Shown: positions 42,241 through 51,740, numbered from the stretch's first letter. The stretch: 64,000 bases of DNA from Pseudomonas sp. CCI4.2 (GCF_034350045.1 NZ_CP133781.1:2696001-2760000); one strand, 5' to 3'. The notes: generated by a model from the letters alone, not told the origin. Translations and numbers: made by a program.

Positions 42241-43501
42241 TCGACCCCTTAACCGCTATCGGTCGCTGAAAATCGCAGGGCTGGTCGGCAGTGTGCTCAT
42301 CAGTGCCGTCGGCCTGTTTGTGTACATCAGTGCGCAACCCGCGACGGCTAACACCGGGCAGTGGCTGCCCGTTGCAAACGCGCCCTTGGTGCACAGAATT
42401 GGCGTGGTCGGGCGCATAGAACCCGGATCGCTGGTGACACTCACCGCCCCGTTCGACGGCACCGTGGCAGAGAAAAATGTCGTCGAGGGGCAGCGTGTCG
42501 AGCGGGGTCAGGTGCTGCTGCGCCTCGACACCACGCTGTTGCAAATCCAATTGCGAGACGCACTGTCAGAGCAGCTCAAAGCCCGGCGAGCCGTACAGGA
42601 TTTGCAGGAGTGGACTCACGGTCAAGACATGGCCCGAGCCCGACGGGCGGTGAGTACCAGTCAACTGAGCCTGAATGACACCGAACGCAAACTCAAAGAA
42701 ACCCACGTGTTGCTGGATCGCGGAATAGTGCCGCGCATGGAAGTCGACGCCCTGGACCAGCAAGCGCAGACGCAACGCCTGGACTTGCAAGCCGCACAGG
42801 GTGAACTCAAGGGCGTCAGCACAAAAGCACTGGGTGAGAATCGACAGATCGCCGACATGCAACTGGCCAATGCAACGGCCAAATACCAGGCATTGCTGGC
42901 GATGGAAGCCCTGCGGGATGTCAGCGCCCCGTTTGCCGGGATCATCGTCCGCGTGCCAGGCAGCGGCGCTGAAACCAACGCGCGCCCCGTGCAACAAGGC
43001 GCCCGCATAAGTCCAGGCCAACCGCTGTTAGCACTGGCCAACCTGGAACAGTTGAACGTGGTGGCCAAGGTCGATGAGGGCGACATCAATCAACTGCGCG
43101 AAGGCCTTGCGGTGGACATCGTCGGAGACGGCTTCGGCGGCATCCTGCTCAACGGCACGATTACGTCGGTCGGGTCACAAGTGTTGCAGTCCGAGATGCA
43201 AGGCAGCGGCGCCTCCTACGAACTCGCCGTCGCCTTGCCCACCCTGACCGCACCCCAGCAACAGCGTATCCGCTTGGGCATGAGTGCCCGATTGTCGATC
43301 ATCACCTACCAAAACCCCGCTGCCATCGTCGTCCCGCCAGACGCCCTCGGTGAAGACAACGGCCAACACTTCGTCAACTACCGACGCACCCCCGACAAAC
43401 AAGCCCGGCGGGTTGATGTCTCTATCGGAAAGGCAACTTCAGACGGCGTGGAAGTCTTCGGATTATTCCCCGGTTTTATCCGAACGGATAGTCACTATTG
43501 A
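42233..43501 (+). CDS. HlyD/MacA-type periplasmic adaptor
   Basis: The 422-residue protein starts at ATG 42233 behind GGGAGATAGCCCTCA. One membrane helix (about 13-32) anchors it. The biotinyl-lipoyl halves are split as usual: RIEPGSLVTLTAPFDGTVAEKNVVEGQRVERGQVLLRLD and, after a coiled-coil hairpin (about 100-220), DVSAPFAGIIVRVPGSG...GARISPGQPLLAL. A beta-barrel and MP-proximal domain follow. It links the permease to the TolC-like duct. The last residues (FIRTDSHY) replace the more usual ending, so the C-terminus may be slightly altered. Confidence 0.9.
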   Translation: MIDRPLNRYRSLKIAGLVGSVLISAVGLFVYISAQPATANTGQWLPVANAPLVHRIGVVGRIEPGSLVTLTAPFDGTVAEKNVVEGQRVERGQVLLRLDTTLLQIQLRDALSEQLKARRAVQDLQEWTHGQDMARARRAVSTSQLSLNDTERKLKETHVLLDRGIVPRMEVDALDQQAQTQRLDLQAAQGELKGVSTKALGENRQIADMQLANATAKYQALLAMEALRDVSAPFAGIIVRVPGSGAETNARPVQQGARISPGQPLLALANLEQLNVVAKVDEGDINQLREGLAVDIVGDGFGGILLNGTITSVGSQVLQSEMQGSGASYELAVALPTLTAPQQQRIRLGMSARLSIITYQNPAAIVVPPDALGEDNGQHFVNYRRTPDKQARRVDVSIGKATSDGVEVFGLFPGFIRTDSHY

Positions 43502-43610
43502 GTTTATTAAAGTGAGGACGATATAGTGGGAATGGACGGTAACAACAGCGGTTGTGTATAGCATCATAGAATATTGAATCTAAAAATAATTTCAAAAGTG
43601 AGTATTCGCT

Positions 43611-44036
43611 ATGAGGAAACTATTGCCTGCAGTTTTGTTGTTTGTGTCGGTGGCGGGGGTGGCTGCTGAGTTCTCAGTGACCAAATCAATGGCGCCTGCC
43701 CGGATACTTCGGGATGGACATGTGGGAACTTCTGCTCACTCGTTTATTGGTATCTCGTATCCGAGGGGAGCGCTGATGAGCGCTGCGCTTACAAATGTTG
43801 ATTGGAACACCACGTGGTATCCGAACAGTACGGGTGAATCGGTGGAGATTTGCCTGCGGAGTCCTGGGTATCCAGAAAATTGCAAGCCGGCTGCTCCAAA
43901 CTCAAATGGTACGGCTAGTTTCAGCATTCCATTTCGGTTTGCTTCAGTGGTGGTCATAAAACACAGAACTGCGGGTGGTGCCCGCTTTAGCGTGCCTGCG
44001 GGTCAAAATACCGTTAGGTTTAACTTAACGTATTAA
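43611..44036 (+). CDS. Small secreted protein next to the exporter
   Basis: The 141-residue protein has a clear signal peptide (residues 1-19, ending VAA). The mature part is beta-rich with two cysteines (CLRSPGYPENCKPAAPN) that could form a small loop, and ends FNLTY. The ATG follows AAAAGTGAGTATTCGCT, a weak site. It is AT-richer than the operon before it. I recognise no family. Since it is exported by the Sec route it could be a substrate or accessory of the tripartite exporter, but the 109 bp gap allows an independent promoter. Confidence 0.7.
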   Translation: MRKLLPAVLLFVSVAGVAAEFSVTKSMAPARILRDGHVGTSAHSFIGISYPRGALMSAALTNVDWNTTWYPNSTGESVEICLRSPGYPENCKPAAPNSNGTASFSIPFRFASVVVIKHRTAGGARFSVPAGQNTVRFNLTY

Positions 44037-44048
44037 TAGATGAGGACT

Positions 44049-44074
44049 CCCGGGTGACTTAAGTCATTCGGGGG
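44049..44074 (+). terminator. Hairpin between the two orphan genes
   Basis: CCCG/CGGG arms with a perfect inner palindrome TGACTTAAGTCA; no T-run follows, so it may be an attenuator or processing site rather than a full terminator. Confidence 0.4.
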
Positions 44075-44095
44075 TTAACCTTGGGAGGAAGAATC

Positions 44096-44998
44096 ATGAG
44101 AGTTACGGAAGCCAATGTATCCCCTTTAACTTACGCATCCTATGGCCGTGTCAAAACTTCAGATCTAAAGCACGATCCGGATTCAATTCCAAACAGCTTT
44201 CAGAAATCTACCGTCACAATTAGTGGCGAAGCTCACATGAGACAGCGATTATTTCACAGTGACAATCCAAGTTACCGGCTTCCTTCAAAAATTCTACACC
44301 CGAGTGCGCTCCAATCAAGCTCGGAGCCTGCCGTTAATTTTCTAACACAAGGAGATAGAGTTGTTCTAAGTAAAATTTATAAGTTTGCTGAAGAACAAGG
44401 CGCCGATTTAGCTTATGTCGATGTATTAGGTTATGGGCTGGCGAACTACCGGGCAAGTGCTAGGTTTTTAAGTCCACTTAATAACGGTCAAGACCTCGAT
44501 AGCAAAGGCCACATGTTGTCCTACAGGTTTACCGACAAAGACACGGCGACGATCAAGCGCGTGTTAGCCAGTGACGCTATAAAAACGACGGAGTTGGATC
44601 AAGGATTTATAAAGTTCGCGATGAATAAAGATTACAGCGTGATGAATCACCACGATTTTGAGTTTATGGAAAAAGTCATCAACAAGTTTTCAGCCAAGGG
44701 CGATGAGTCGCCTTTGGGTGCTAGATTTGCGACGCATACTTATGTGGATAAAAACTATAGTGTGCACGCTTCCAAGGAAACGTATAAATTCAAGAACGGT
44801 AAGGCTCAGGTCGTAGACGCGCTTTTAGATCTAGGCAGAAAAGCTAAAGGCAAAACGGGCGCCTCCAAACAGTCGGCTTCGGCTCCCCCTGAAACCCTAA
44901 AAGACATCCTTCGCCGAATTATCTTCAAAGCCATGGGCTCGAACTTTCGAAACGGCCTTCCCAGCTTGGCCGATTTCTTGACGAGGGGGCGGCATTAA
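44096..44998 (+). CDS. Orphan 300-residue protein of unknown function, AT-rich gene
   Basis: ATG 44096 follows GGGAGGAAGAATC, a strong ribosome site. The gene is visibly poorer in GC and uses AT-ending codons unlike its neighbours, a sign of transfer. The protein lacks signal peptide or membrane segments. Its N-terminal 80 residues are Ser/Thr/Pro-rich and flexible, the middle is a folded domain (GADLAYVDVLGYGLANYRAS, HMLSYRFTDKDTATIKRVL, MNKDYSVMNHHDFEFMEKV), and the tail is Lys-rich. A flexible polar N-terminus is also seen in type III effectors, but nothing proves that here. It ends overlapping the convergent cyclase gene by 4 bp. Confidence 0.75.
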   Translation: MRVTEANVSPLTYASYGRVKTSDLKHDPDSIPNSFQKSTVTISGEAHMRQRLFHSDNPSYRLPSKILHPSALQSSSEPAVNFLTQGDRVVLSKIYKFAEEQGADLAYVDVLGYGLANYRASARFLSPLNNGQDLDSKGHMLSYRFTDKDTATIKRVLASDAIKTTELDQGFIKFAMNKDYSVMNHHDFEFMEKVINKFSAKGDESPLGARFATHTYVDKNYSVHASKETYKFKNGKAQVVDALLDLGRKAKGKTGASKQSASAPPETLKDILRRIIFKAMGSNFRNGLPSLADFLTRGRH

Positions 44999-46077
44999 CC
45001 TATTTCAGCGCCAAGGGTGCAAGCAAACACTGTCGATTCAACCGGCGCAGAGTTGATCTTGTTACGCCCTGTGCTTTTCGCGGCGTACAGGGCTTTATCG
45101 GCTTCGTTAAGCCACATGCCGGCGCCGTTGAAATGGGGTTTGTAAGCGGCGATTCCGATACTCAGGCTCATGGTCAGGCTGGGTATCGCGGGGTCGCGCT
45201 GGTGGTTGACGGTCTGGCGCAAGCGTTCGAGGATTTCCGCGGCTTGGCTAAGGGACGTGTTGGGCAGAATGACGCAGAACTCGTCGCCGCCATAACGCCC
45301 GGCAAGGTCAGTGTCGCGCAGGTTTTTAATCAGTTCGCTACCCAGCTGTTTCAGCACGTTGTCGCCAACGATATGGCCGTGGGTGTCATTGATGGCTTTG
45401 AAGTGATCGATATCTATCAGCGCGATGGTGGTCGAACGGTTTAACGCTTGGCAGGTGCCGTACTCGATCTGCAACAGGTCTTTCCAGGCGCCATGATTGA
45501 ACAGCCCGGTCAGGCTGTCGGTGCGGCTGAGTATTCCAAGCCGGTTTTTATGCTCGGATAACTTAATCGCTAATTCATAACACGCCAGTCCAACGGACAG
45601 GGGGTAGATCAGCAGCAGCGGCAGTGAGGCATAGAGTTGCAGCGGGGTACTGGTCGTGACGAGCGTGGGCGAAAAGATAGCCACCGCAATCAAAACACCG
45701 ACCAACTGTGCAAGGCATCCGCGCCAGAAAAACCTTGGACCGCCTGACGAGATATTATTCATGGACATCATGCCGAGTACGGCGAAAGCGGGTAGCGGAT
45801 TGAGACCGACAGCACCCGCCCAGAAGCCGCCCATGATCGAATCGAACATGAGGTTGCGGCGTTCGGCCCAGTAGGGGTATGACGACAAGCGTGCCAGCTG
45901 AAACTGCACGTGCGCGCCGCCGAAGGCATGAAACAGCAACAGCGCCCACACCCACGTTGCAGGCTGCAAGGGATCCAGCGCAGCGGCCACACTCAAAAAG
46001 CCCAGACCCAGCCCTAAGCCGCGCGGCAAGTACATGCGCTTAACGAAGGAAAGTCCTTTTCCTGTTTGTTTTTTCAT
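44995..46077 (-). CDS. Membrane diguanylate cyclase (MASE2-GGDEF)
   Basis: The 360-residue protein has an N-terminal MASE2 membrane domain (five or six helices to about 170) followed by a GGDEF domain that makes cyclic-di-GMP from two GTP. The active site reads GRYGGDEF, with the inhibitory I-site RDTD five residues before GGDEF, so product feedback is expected. DIDHFKAINDTHGH and DKALYAAKSTGRN are the usual flanking motifs. The arrangement is like E. coli DgcC (AdrA). ATG follows AAAGAGAGCG. It is convergent with the AT-rich orphan gene. Confidence 0.92.
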   Translation of the reverse strand: MKKQTGKGLSFVKRMYLPRGLGLGLGFLSVAAALDPLQPATWVWALLLFHAFGGAHVQFQLARLSSYPYWAERRNLMFDSIMGGFWAGAVGLNPLPAFAVLGMMSMNNISSGGPRFFWRGCLAQLVGVLIAVAIFSPTLVTTSTPLQLYASLPLLLIYPLSVGLACYELAIKLSEHKNRLGILSRTDSLTGLFNHGAWKDLLQIEYGTCQALNRSTTIALIDIDHFKAINDTHGHIVGDNVLKQLGSELIKNLRDTDLAGRYGGDEFCVILPNTSLSQAAEILERLRQTVNHQRDPAIPSLTMSLSIGIAAYKPHFNGAGMWLNEADKALYAAKSTGRNKINSAPVESTVFACTLGAEIG

Positions 46078-46236
46078 CGCTCTCTTTCACCGAGTTTTCT
46101 GCCCTTGCGGTCTGAAAGCCTCGGCCTCCCCTCAGAACACCGCCAAGTGTGGCCTGCCCGTCACTGGGTGGGAAGAGCCATTTGCCATTATTGAAAAAAA
46201 TACGTGCGTCGTAGATCGCTGGGCAATCGTCGCGGA

Positions 46237-47442
46237 TTAACGGCTAGTGGACTTACTCAGCCGCGACGTGACCAAAACCATAACAAGTGCCAGCACAGCA
46301 ACGACCGTTGCCACATAACCGATGGTCCCCAGCCCCCACTGCTCGATGGTGAACCCGCCGATGATCGAACCAAGGCCGATACCCGCGTTGGCGGCTGAAA
46401 CGTTCAGTGTGCCCGCCAATGCCTGGGCCTGCGGCGCCGCTTTCATCACCCGAATCTGACAAATGGGAAACAGCGCCGTATGGGCAATGCCCCACACCAG
46501 CAACACCACGCCGAGCAAGGGTAGAGAGCCCGCCGCCGGAACGGTTGCGCTCATGCCCAAGCCCAACAACAGCGCAAACACCAAGGTCGAACCCAGTGGG
46601 CTGCGATCAACGAAACGCCCACCCAGCCAATTGCCAATCAATCCCACCGCGCCGAAACCCATCAGCCACCAGCCGACCTGCGCCGACGCGACGCCAGCAA
46701 CGCGTTCCAAGGTGTCGGCCAAGTACGTGTAGGCGGTGAACATCGAGGTAAACAACAGGATCGACAGCAGCAGATGGGCGATGAAGGTCGGGTCGGCCAG
46801 AATCTCGGCCTGTTCCGCAAGCCGAACTTTTTGCGTCGGTGCCGTTTTCGGCATGTACGCCCACAACAACACCGCCATCACCAGTGAAAGCACGGCCACG
46901 CCCCAGAACGCCCCCCGCCAGCCGACTGCTTCGGAAAACAGCGTGCCCAGTGGAATGCCGAATAACATTGCGGCGGAAATACCCAAGTAGATGCGTGATA
47001 CCGCGCGCCCGGCGTGCTCTGGGCCCGCCATCATGCTAGCGGTTTCACTGGCCGTACCCCAAAACACCGGAAGCGCCAAGGCCGGGATAAACCGCGCCAA
47101 GGCCAGTACCCAAATGTTGCTGGAAAGCGCAGCCAATGCACTGGAAGCGGCGAATATCAGCAGAATCGCCACAAACATGCGCTTGCGGTCCAAGTGCGAC
47201 AGCATGGCCGTCAGGGGTGGTCCGCAGAGCATCACGGTGAATGCGAACAGCGTCACTAGCAACCCCGCATTGGAAATTGAAATGTGCAGGTCGCGGGCCA
47301 GTGCCGGCAGCAAACCGATAATCAAAAATTCGGTGGTCACAATGACGAACCCGGCCAGCGCCAGGATGAGAATTGCCAAACCACTGCCTGTGCGCGTGGT
47401 GTCCAAGGCGGTGGGAGATACGGTCGAATCCAAGGAAGACAT
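46237..47442 (-). CDS. MFS efflux transporter, DHA1/AraJ type
   Basis: From ATG 47442 the protein has 401 residues and twelve membrane helices. Characteristic are VTTEFLIIGLLPALARDL in helix 1 and the loop motif LSHLDRKRM, with PVFWGTASETASMMAGPEHAGRA in helix 4-5, all as in the AraJ/YdhP sugar- and drug-efflux branch. The divergent LysR gene shares the 112 bp promoter region, where an operator-like palindrome lies, so drug- or metabolite-inducible control is likely. Confidence 0.9.
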   Translation of the reverse strand: MSSLDSTVSPTALDTTRTGSGLAILILALAGFVIVTTEFLIIGLLPALARDLHISISNAGLLVTLFAFTVMLCGPPLTAMLSHLDRKRMFVAILLIFAASSALAALSSNIWVLALARFIPALALPVFWGTASETASMMAGPEHAGRAVSRIYLGISAAMLFGIPLGTLFSEAVGWRGAFWGVAVLSLVMAVLLWAYMPKTAPTQKVRLAEQAEILADPTFIAHLLLSILLFTSMFTAYTYLADTLERVAGVASAQVGWWLMGFGAVGLIGNWLGGRFVDRSPLGSTLVFALLLGLGMSATVPAAGSLPLLGVVLLVWGIAHTALFPICQIRVMKAAPQAQALAGTLNVSAANAGIGLGSIIGGFTIEQWGLGTIGYVATVVAVLALVMVLVTSRLSKSTSR

Positions 47443-47480
47443 GCCACACACTCAGCTTATTAAGAGCTGACAGCCTATTG

Positions 47481-47495
47481 AAGAATCAAATTCTT
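47481..47495. promoter_or_regulatory. Candidate LysR operator between the divergent MFS and LysR genes
   Basis: AAGAAT-CAA-ATTCTT is a perfect 6 bp inverted repeat of LysR-box size, in the middle of the divergent promoter region. It overlaps a possible -35 (TTCTTA, 47491-47496) for the LysR gene, with a -10 TACACT at 47515-47520, so binding would repress its own synthesis. Confidence 0.5.
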
Positions 47496-47554
47496 ATCGC
47501 TGGTCATTTTTCCGTACACTGTGGAATCTATTTCACTAATGATTCCCGACCGTT

Positions 47555-48463
47555 ATGTCCACAACTGAACGCCTAAAAGGCATTGCCATGTTCGTCGGGG
47601 TCGCCAACGCGGGCAGTTTTACTGCCGCCGCCGAACGTCTGAACCTCAGTAACTCCGCCGTCAGCAAAGGCATAGCCCGCTTAGAGGGGCGGCTTGGCAC
47701 GCGATTGTTTGAGCGCACCACGCGCCGTTTGGCGCTGACGGAGGCCGGAGCAAGTTACTACAGCGTGTGCACCCGGGTTCTTGCCGATCTGGAAGAGGCC
47801 GAAACGGAATTGGATGCCCAGCGTGCGGAGCCTTCCGGCAACTTAAGAATTGACCTGCCCACTTCTTACGGACGGCTGCACGTGATGCCGCTGATATTGG
47901 CATTCGTCGAGGACTACCCAAACTTGCGAGCGCATCTCTCGTTTACAGACCGCTTTGTCGATTTGCTCGAGGAGCGTATTGATCTCTCGGTACGCATCGG
48001 GGGGGCCGACGCTTGGCCCGCAGCGCTGAATCATTGTTGCTTGGGGACGGAGCGGGTCACCCGTTGCGCCTCACCGGCCTACCTCGAGAAACGAGGTCGG
48101 CCTCAGACTATTGAGGATTTGGCCGAGCACGCGTGCGTTCTGTACGGCAAAGCGGACGGCAGCAGCAGCCCCTGGTTTTTTGCCGACGGTGCCGGAAAAA
48201 CCCAATCCCGGCCTATCCCCGGCCGTATTGTCGTGGGGAATGCGGAAGCATTGGTCTCGGCGGTGATGGCGGGCAGCGGCATCGCGCAATTCGCGACCTG
48301 GCTGGTAAAAGAACAATTGCGTAACGGCGAGTTGGTTGAAGTGCTTCCCGAATTGGCGACCCATGGATTGCCGCTGTATCTGGCGTGGCCGCGCAGCCGC
48401 GAGACCTTACCCAAAGTCCACAGGCTGATCGAGCGGCTTTCGGCGGCGTTAACCATCGACTAG
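47555..48463 (+). CDS. LysR-family regulator, likely controlling the MFS gene
   Basis: The 302-residue protein has the LysR helix-turn-helix (residues 5-64: GSFTAAAERLNLSNSAVSKGIARLEGRLG) and the effector domain starting GNLRIDLPTSYGRLHVMPLI, of the DsdC/CrgA-like subclass. Its gene is divergent from an AraJ-type efflux gene with an operator palindrome between. Unlike the LysR gene at 815-1738, this is a classic divergent transporter/regulator pair. Confidence 0.92.
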   Translation: MSTTERLKGIAMFVGVANAGSFTAAAERLNLSNSAVSKGIARLEGRLGTRLFERTTRRLALTEAGASYYSVCTRVLADLEEAETELDAQRAEPSGNLRIDLPTSYGRLHVMPLILAFVEDYPNLRAHLSFTDRFVDLLEERIDLSVRIGGADAWPAALNHCCLGTERVTRCASPAYLEKRGRPQTIEDLAEHACVLYGKADGSSSPWFFADGAGKTQSRPIPGRIVVGNAEALVSAVMAGSGIAQFATWLVKEQLRNGELVEVLPELATHGLPLYLAWPRSRETLPKVHRLIERLSAALTID

Positions 48464-48498
48464 CGACTCGGCCTCCGAATCCGGGACGCGCACATCTG

Positions 48499-48567
48499 TA
48501 GCCAACGTGTTGGCGAAGCGGTGTACCGGGTAGACCGCATCAAGCCTGCTCGCCAACAAGTTGGCTA
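48499..48567. repeat. REPIN-like inverted pair
   Basis: TAGCCAACGTGTTGGCGA (48499-48516) and TCGCCAACAAGTTGGCTA (48550-48567) are inverted copies with one mismatch; each half is itself a hairpin. The 48464-48770 gap otherwise contains only the promoter at 48615-48642. Confidence 0.8.
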
Positions 48568-48614
48568 AGAGTGGGTGTTTAGGCCCGATTAATCGTTCTT
48601 TATATGATGACGTA

Positions 48615-48642
48615 TTGACTTATCTGTCGGGTCTTTTATGAT
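48615..48642 (+). promoter_or_regulatory. Sigma-70-type promoter before the Cache chemoreceptor gene
   Basis: TTGACT (48615-48620) and TATGAT (48637-48642) with a 16 bp spacer, about 130 bp upstream of the start codon, near consensus at both boxes. Confidence 0.55.
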
Positions 48643-48770
48643 TGAGCCGTTGTTCATTTCCCACCTAATACCCTACTTATTAGAACCGCATTGAGCGTTG
48701 TCGCGTTTATTACAACGCGGGGACAATTCATCATTTAAAACACTATCTCCTGACTGAGGCGAATCCCCTC

Positions 48771-50450
48771 GTGGCGCTTAATCTACGCAGTAAAGTCATT
48801 CTTCTTGCGATCATCCCGAGCCTGCTGCTGGCGGCGGTGATCAGCTGTATCACATACGTGGTGCTGCAAAAGCTGGCGTCCGAGGAGGTTGAGCAGACGC
48901 GCTCGCTGCTGATCGAGGAGCGAAAGGTTTCACTCAAGCACTACTTGGAAATCGCCATGGCGGCGATTCAACCGATCTATGACGCGTCGAACCCTGGCGA
49001 CCTAGAAGCCCGTGATAAAGCGGTAAAAGTTCTTCGAACATTGATATATGACAAGCAGAGTTACTTCTATGGTTATAACTCGGCAAGTGTTCGAGTGTTT
49101 TGGGCCGATAAAGACCTCGATATAGGCAAAAGCTTTGTCGACAGTCAGGACGCCAATGGCGTTTATGTTATCCGTGGGTTAGTTGAGGCAGGCAAGTCCG
49201 GCACCCATTACTTTCGGTATGACTGGCAGACGCCGGGCAGCGACAAGCCGGTGCCCAAGCTGGGCTACACCGTATACCTGGACAAATGGGACCTGGTGTT
49301 TGGTACGCAAGTGAACCTCGATGACATTGCCGTTCAGGTGCAAGCGATCGCCAGCGACCGCCATGGTCGGATCGGTTCATACACCGCATTTATTCTGGCC
49401 ATTGCCGCAGGCTTGTTGCTGCTGGTTGCCGTCATCGGTGTGTGGATAGGCAACGGCATCGTCAAACCGGTCCTTGCGATCAAGAAGAACCTTGATGACA
49501 TCGCTGCAGGTGATGGTGACCTGACGCGTCGGCTGCCGGTCACTGGCAGCGATGAACTGGGCGCCTTGGCGAACTCGTTCAATATGTTTGTTGAAAAGGT
49601 TCATGGCCTCGTCCGCCAGATCGCCGAAATGACCGGGCAATTGACGTCGCTGGTGGGCGATATGTCCGCCCAATCGCAGCGATCAGAGAAGGCCATGGAC
49701 CAACAGCGTCAGGAAACTGATCAGGTTGCCACGGCGATTCATGAAATGTCGGCGGCCGCACAACAGGTCGCCGTCAGCGCACAGGGCGCTTCGCTGGCCG
49801 CCAGAAAAACCAGCGATGTGGGCGCCGAAGCGAAAGACGTGGTGAGCAAAAGCATCGATAGCATTCACTCGTTGATCAGCGACATCGGGCAAAGCAGCTC
49901 CTCGCTGGATAACCTGCGCAACGACGTGCAGTCGATTGCCAGCGTGGTGGACGTGATTCGATCCATTGCCGAACAGACCAACTTGCTGGCGCTGAACGCG
50001 GCCATCGAAGCCGCCCGCGCTGGCGACGCCGGTCGCGGGTTCGCTGTCGTCGCCGACGAAGTTCGCGCGCTGGCCAGCCGTACGCAAAAAAGCACTCAAG
50101 AAATTAACGAGATGATCGGCCTGTTGCAAAAAGGCACGCTGGACGCTGTGGTTGCCATGGGCCGCTCCAGTGAAACCGGCAAAACCACCGGCGAGCTGGC
50201 AAACCAGGCCGGAGTGTCTCTGGACGCCATCGGCACATTGATCGAGACGATCAACGACATGAACGCGCAGATCGCCAGCGCGTCGGAAGAACAGACCGCC
50301 GTGGCCGAAGAAGTCAGTCGCAGCATGACCCACATTGCCCAAGCAGCGGACGTTGTGGCAGGCGATGCGCAAAGTGGCGCTCAGACCTCAAGAAGCTTGA
50401 CCGAACTGGGTAATCGCCTCGGCGGGTTGGTTCGTCAATTCAGGATTTGA
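48771..50450 (+). CDS. Methyl-accepting chemotaxis protein with single-Cache sensor
   Basis: The 559-residue receptor begins at GTG 48771 (GAGGCG upstream). Helix 1 (about 9-31) and helix 2 (about 204-227) frame a periplasmic sCache domain with [25 protein letters not shown] and [20 protein letters not shown], motifs seen in receptors for short-chain organic acids. A HAMP domain and the signalling domain follow, with tip [34 protein letters not shown] intact. There is no C-terminal CheR-binding pentapeptide. Unlike the two damaged receptors in this window, this one looks functional. Confidence 0.92.
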   Translation: MALNLRSKVILLAIIPSLLLAAVISCITYVVLQKLASEEVEQTRSLLIEERKVSLKHYLEIAMAAIQPIYDASNPGDLEARDKAVKVLRTLIYDKQSYFYGYNSASVRVFWADKDLDIGKSFVDSQDANGVYVIRGLVEAGKSGTHYFRYDWQTPGSDKPVPKLGYTVYLDKWDLVFGTQVNLDDIAVQVQAIASDRHGRIGSYTAFILAIAAGLLLLVAVIGVWIGNGIVKPVLAIKKNLDDIAAGDGDLTRRLPVTGSDELGALANSFNMFVEKVHGLVRQIAEMTGQLTSLVGDMSAQSQRSEKAMDQQRQETDQVATAIHEMSAAAQQVAVSAQGASLAARKTSDVGAEAKDVVSKSIDSIHSLISDIGQSSSSLDNLRNDVQSIASVVDVIRSIAEQTNLLALNAAIEAARAGDAGRGFAVVADEVRALASRTQKSTQEINEMIGLLQKGTLDAVVAMGRSSETGKTTGELANQAGVSLDAIGTLIETINDMNAQIASASEEQTAVAEEVSRSMTHIAQAADVVAGDAQSGAQTSRSLTELGNRLGGLVRQFRI

Positions 50451-50519
50451 GGTTGCGGGGGAGGGGGCGTCGGTAGCAACATCGGTCTACTTTCCCTCTC
50501 ATCTCCAAAGGCCCGCCTC

Positions 50520-51740
50520 ATGCGCGAAGGATTGTTTCGCTTAGCCAGTCCAACTCTGACCCGAGCCGTATTCGTCCTTTGCAGTCTCTTACCTTTTGCT
50601 GGTCATGCTGGCGAACCGCTGCATCTCTATACCGGCGCAGTGGGCGACATGCCTATTGTGTTAGAGCTGGACCTTAGCGATCCGGCGGAAATCAGCGGTC
50701 GGTATTTCTACGAGAAATACCACGCAGACCTGGCCCTCAGTGGCGTACAGGAAGGTAAAGAGCTGACACTGGCCGAGGGCATGGACGACGACAGCGGAAA
50801 AATTCTGCCCGAAATAGACCTGCATCAAATTGCTCAAGACGGTTGGCAAGGCCAGTGGACTGTTCCCGGCACTGAGGGCAAAACCCTTAAGGTCGTCCTG
50901 ACAGAGAAACAGTTTGCGCCGCCGCCAGCCGATGCCGAAGCCGGGTGGCAGGCTATTTTTAAAAAGTCGCCCTACGATTATTTGCGTTTGCGGGACATGT
51001 CTCTTCAACCGGGCAAGGTGCAGACGTTCATGGGTTATACCCTGCAGTGGTGGACAGAGCCTGAGTCAAAGGTCTCGATGTTCGAGGTCACCTCAGGCTA
51101 TCCGCCGCAACAGGGCAAGCTCATTAACCAACAACTGCGCGCTCGCCTGTGGGACGAGGTGGTCAGCTATCATGCCTGTCTGCTTCAGGGCAGCCGGTTT
51201 GGCGCCGATTTCCAACAGACCGTTACCCCGGAATTACTCTCGCCTGCCGTCGTCAGCGTCAGTGTTTTCACCCGCTACGACTGCGGCGGCGCCCACCCAG
51301 ACTTTGGCGACACCCCCCTCAACCTTGACGCCACCACCGGTAAGCCGCTGTCATTGGAAGATGTGCTCTGGGTGGGCGATGGCAACCCCTTCCACTACGA
51401 AGACCATCAAAGCAGCAACGAGCAAGACGCGTCGTCCGTCAGCTTCGATACCTTTGCCGAGTATCGCAGCAAACAGTTTGCCCCTTGGCTGGTCGGCCAA
51501 CTGCAAGCCGCCGCGCCCGTCGGCATGAAAACGCCCAACGCCGAATACGAAGATAACTGCGACTTCAATGACCCGGATATTTGGGATTTCCCCGCCTGGT
51601 ACTTTAAACCCAAAGGGCTCTACTTCGGCCCCTCGTTCGCCCGCGTGATGCGCGCGTGCGAAGGCCCTGATTGGTCAGTGCTGCCCTACAGCGCAGTGGC
51701 GCCGCATCCAGGCTCGGTGGCGCTGGAATTGCCGAAATAA
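50520..51740 (+). CDS. Exported DUF3298-like protein
   Basis: The 406-residue protein has a signal peptide (about 1-30, ending GHA). Its second half carries the DUF3298-type segment FTRYDCGGAHPDFGDTPLNLDATTGKPLSLEDVL followed by a long loop and YFKPKGLYFGPSFARVMRACEG. This domain is found in sigma-regulating anti-sigma factors (RsiV-like) and many secreted proteins; it binds peptides or lysozyme in some. The N-terminal half (YTGAVGDMPIVLELDL...ISGRYFYEKYHADL) looks like a repeated beta module. No neighbour suggests a pathway. Confidence 0.75.
   Translation: MREGLFRLASPTLTRAVFVLCSLLPFAGHAGEPLHLYTGAVGDMPIVLELDLSDPAEISGRYFYEKYHADLALSGVQEGKELTLAEGMDDDSGKILPEIDLHQIAQDGWQGQWTVPGTEGKTLKVVLTEKQFAPPPADAEAGWQAIFKKSPYDYLRLRDMSLQPGKVQTFMGYTLQWWTEPESKVSMFEVTSGYPPQQGKLINQQLRARLWDEVVSYHACLLQGSRFGADFQQTVTPELLSPAVVSVSVFTRYDCGGAHPDFGDTPLNLDATTGKPLSLEDVLWVGDGNPFHYEDHQSSNEQDASSVSFDTFAEYRSKQFAPWLVGQLQAAAPVGMKTPNAEYEDNCDFNDPDIWDFPAWYFKPKGLYFGPSFARVMRACEGPDWSVLPYSAVAPHPGSVALELPK

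Noticed and set aside
44096..44998. Orphan protein as a type III secretion effector
   Set aside because: Only the flexible Ser/Thr/Pro-rich N-terminus suggests it. There is no hrp box, chaperone gene or secretion apparatus in the window.
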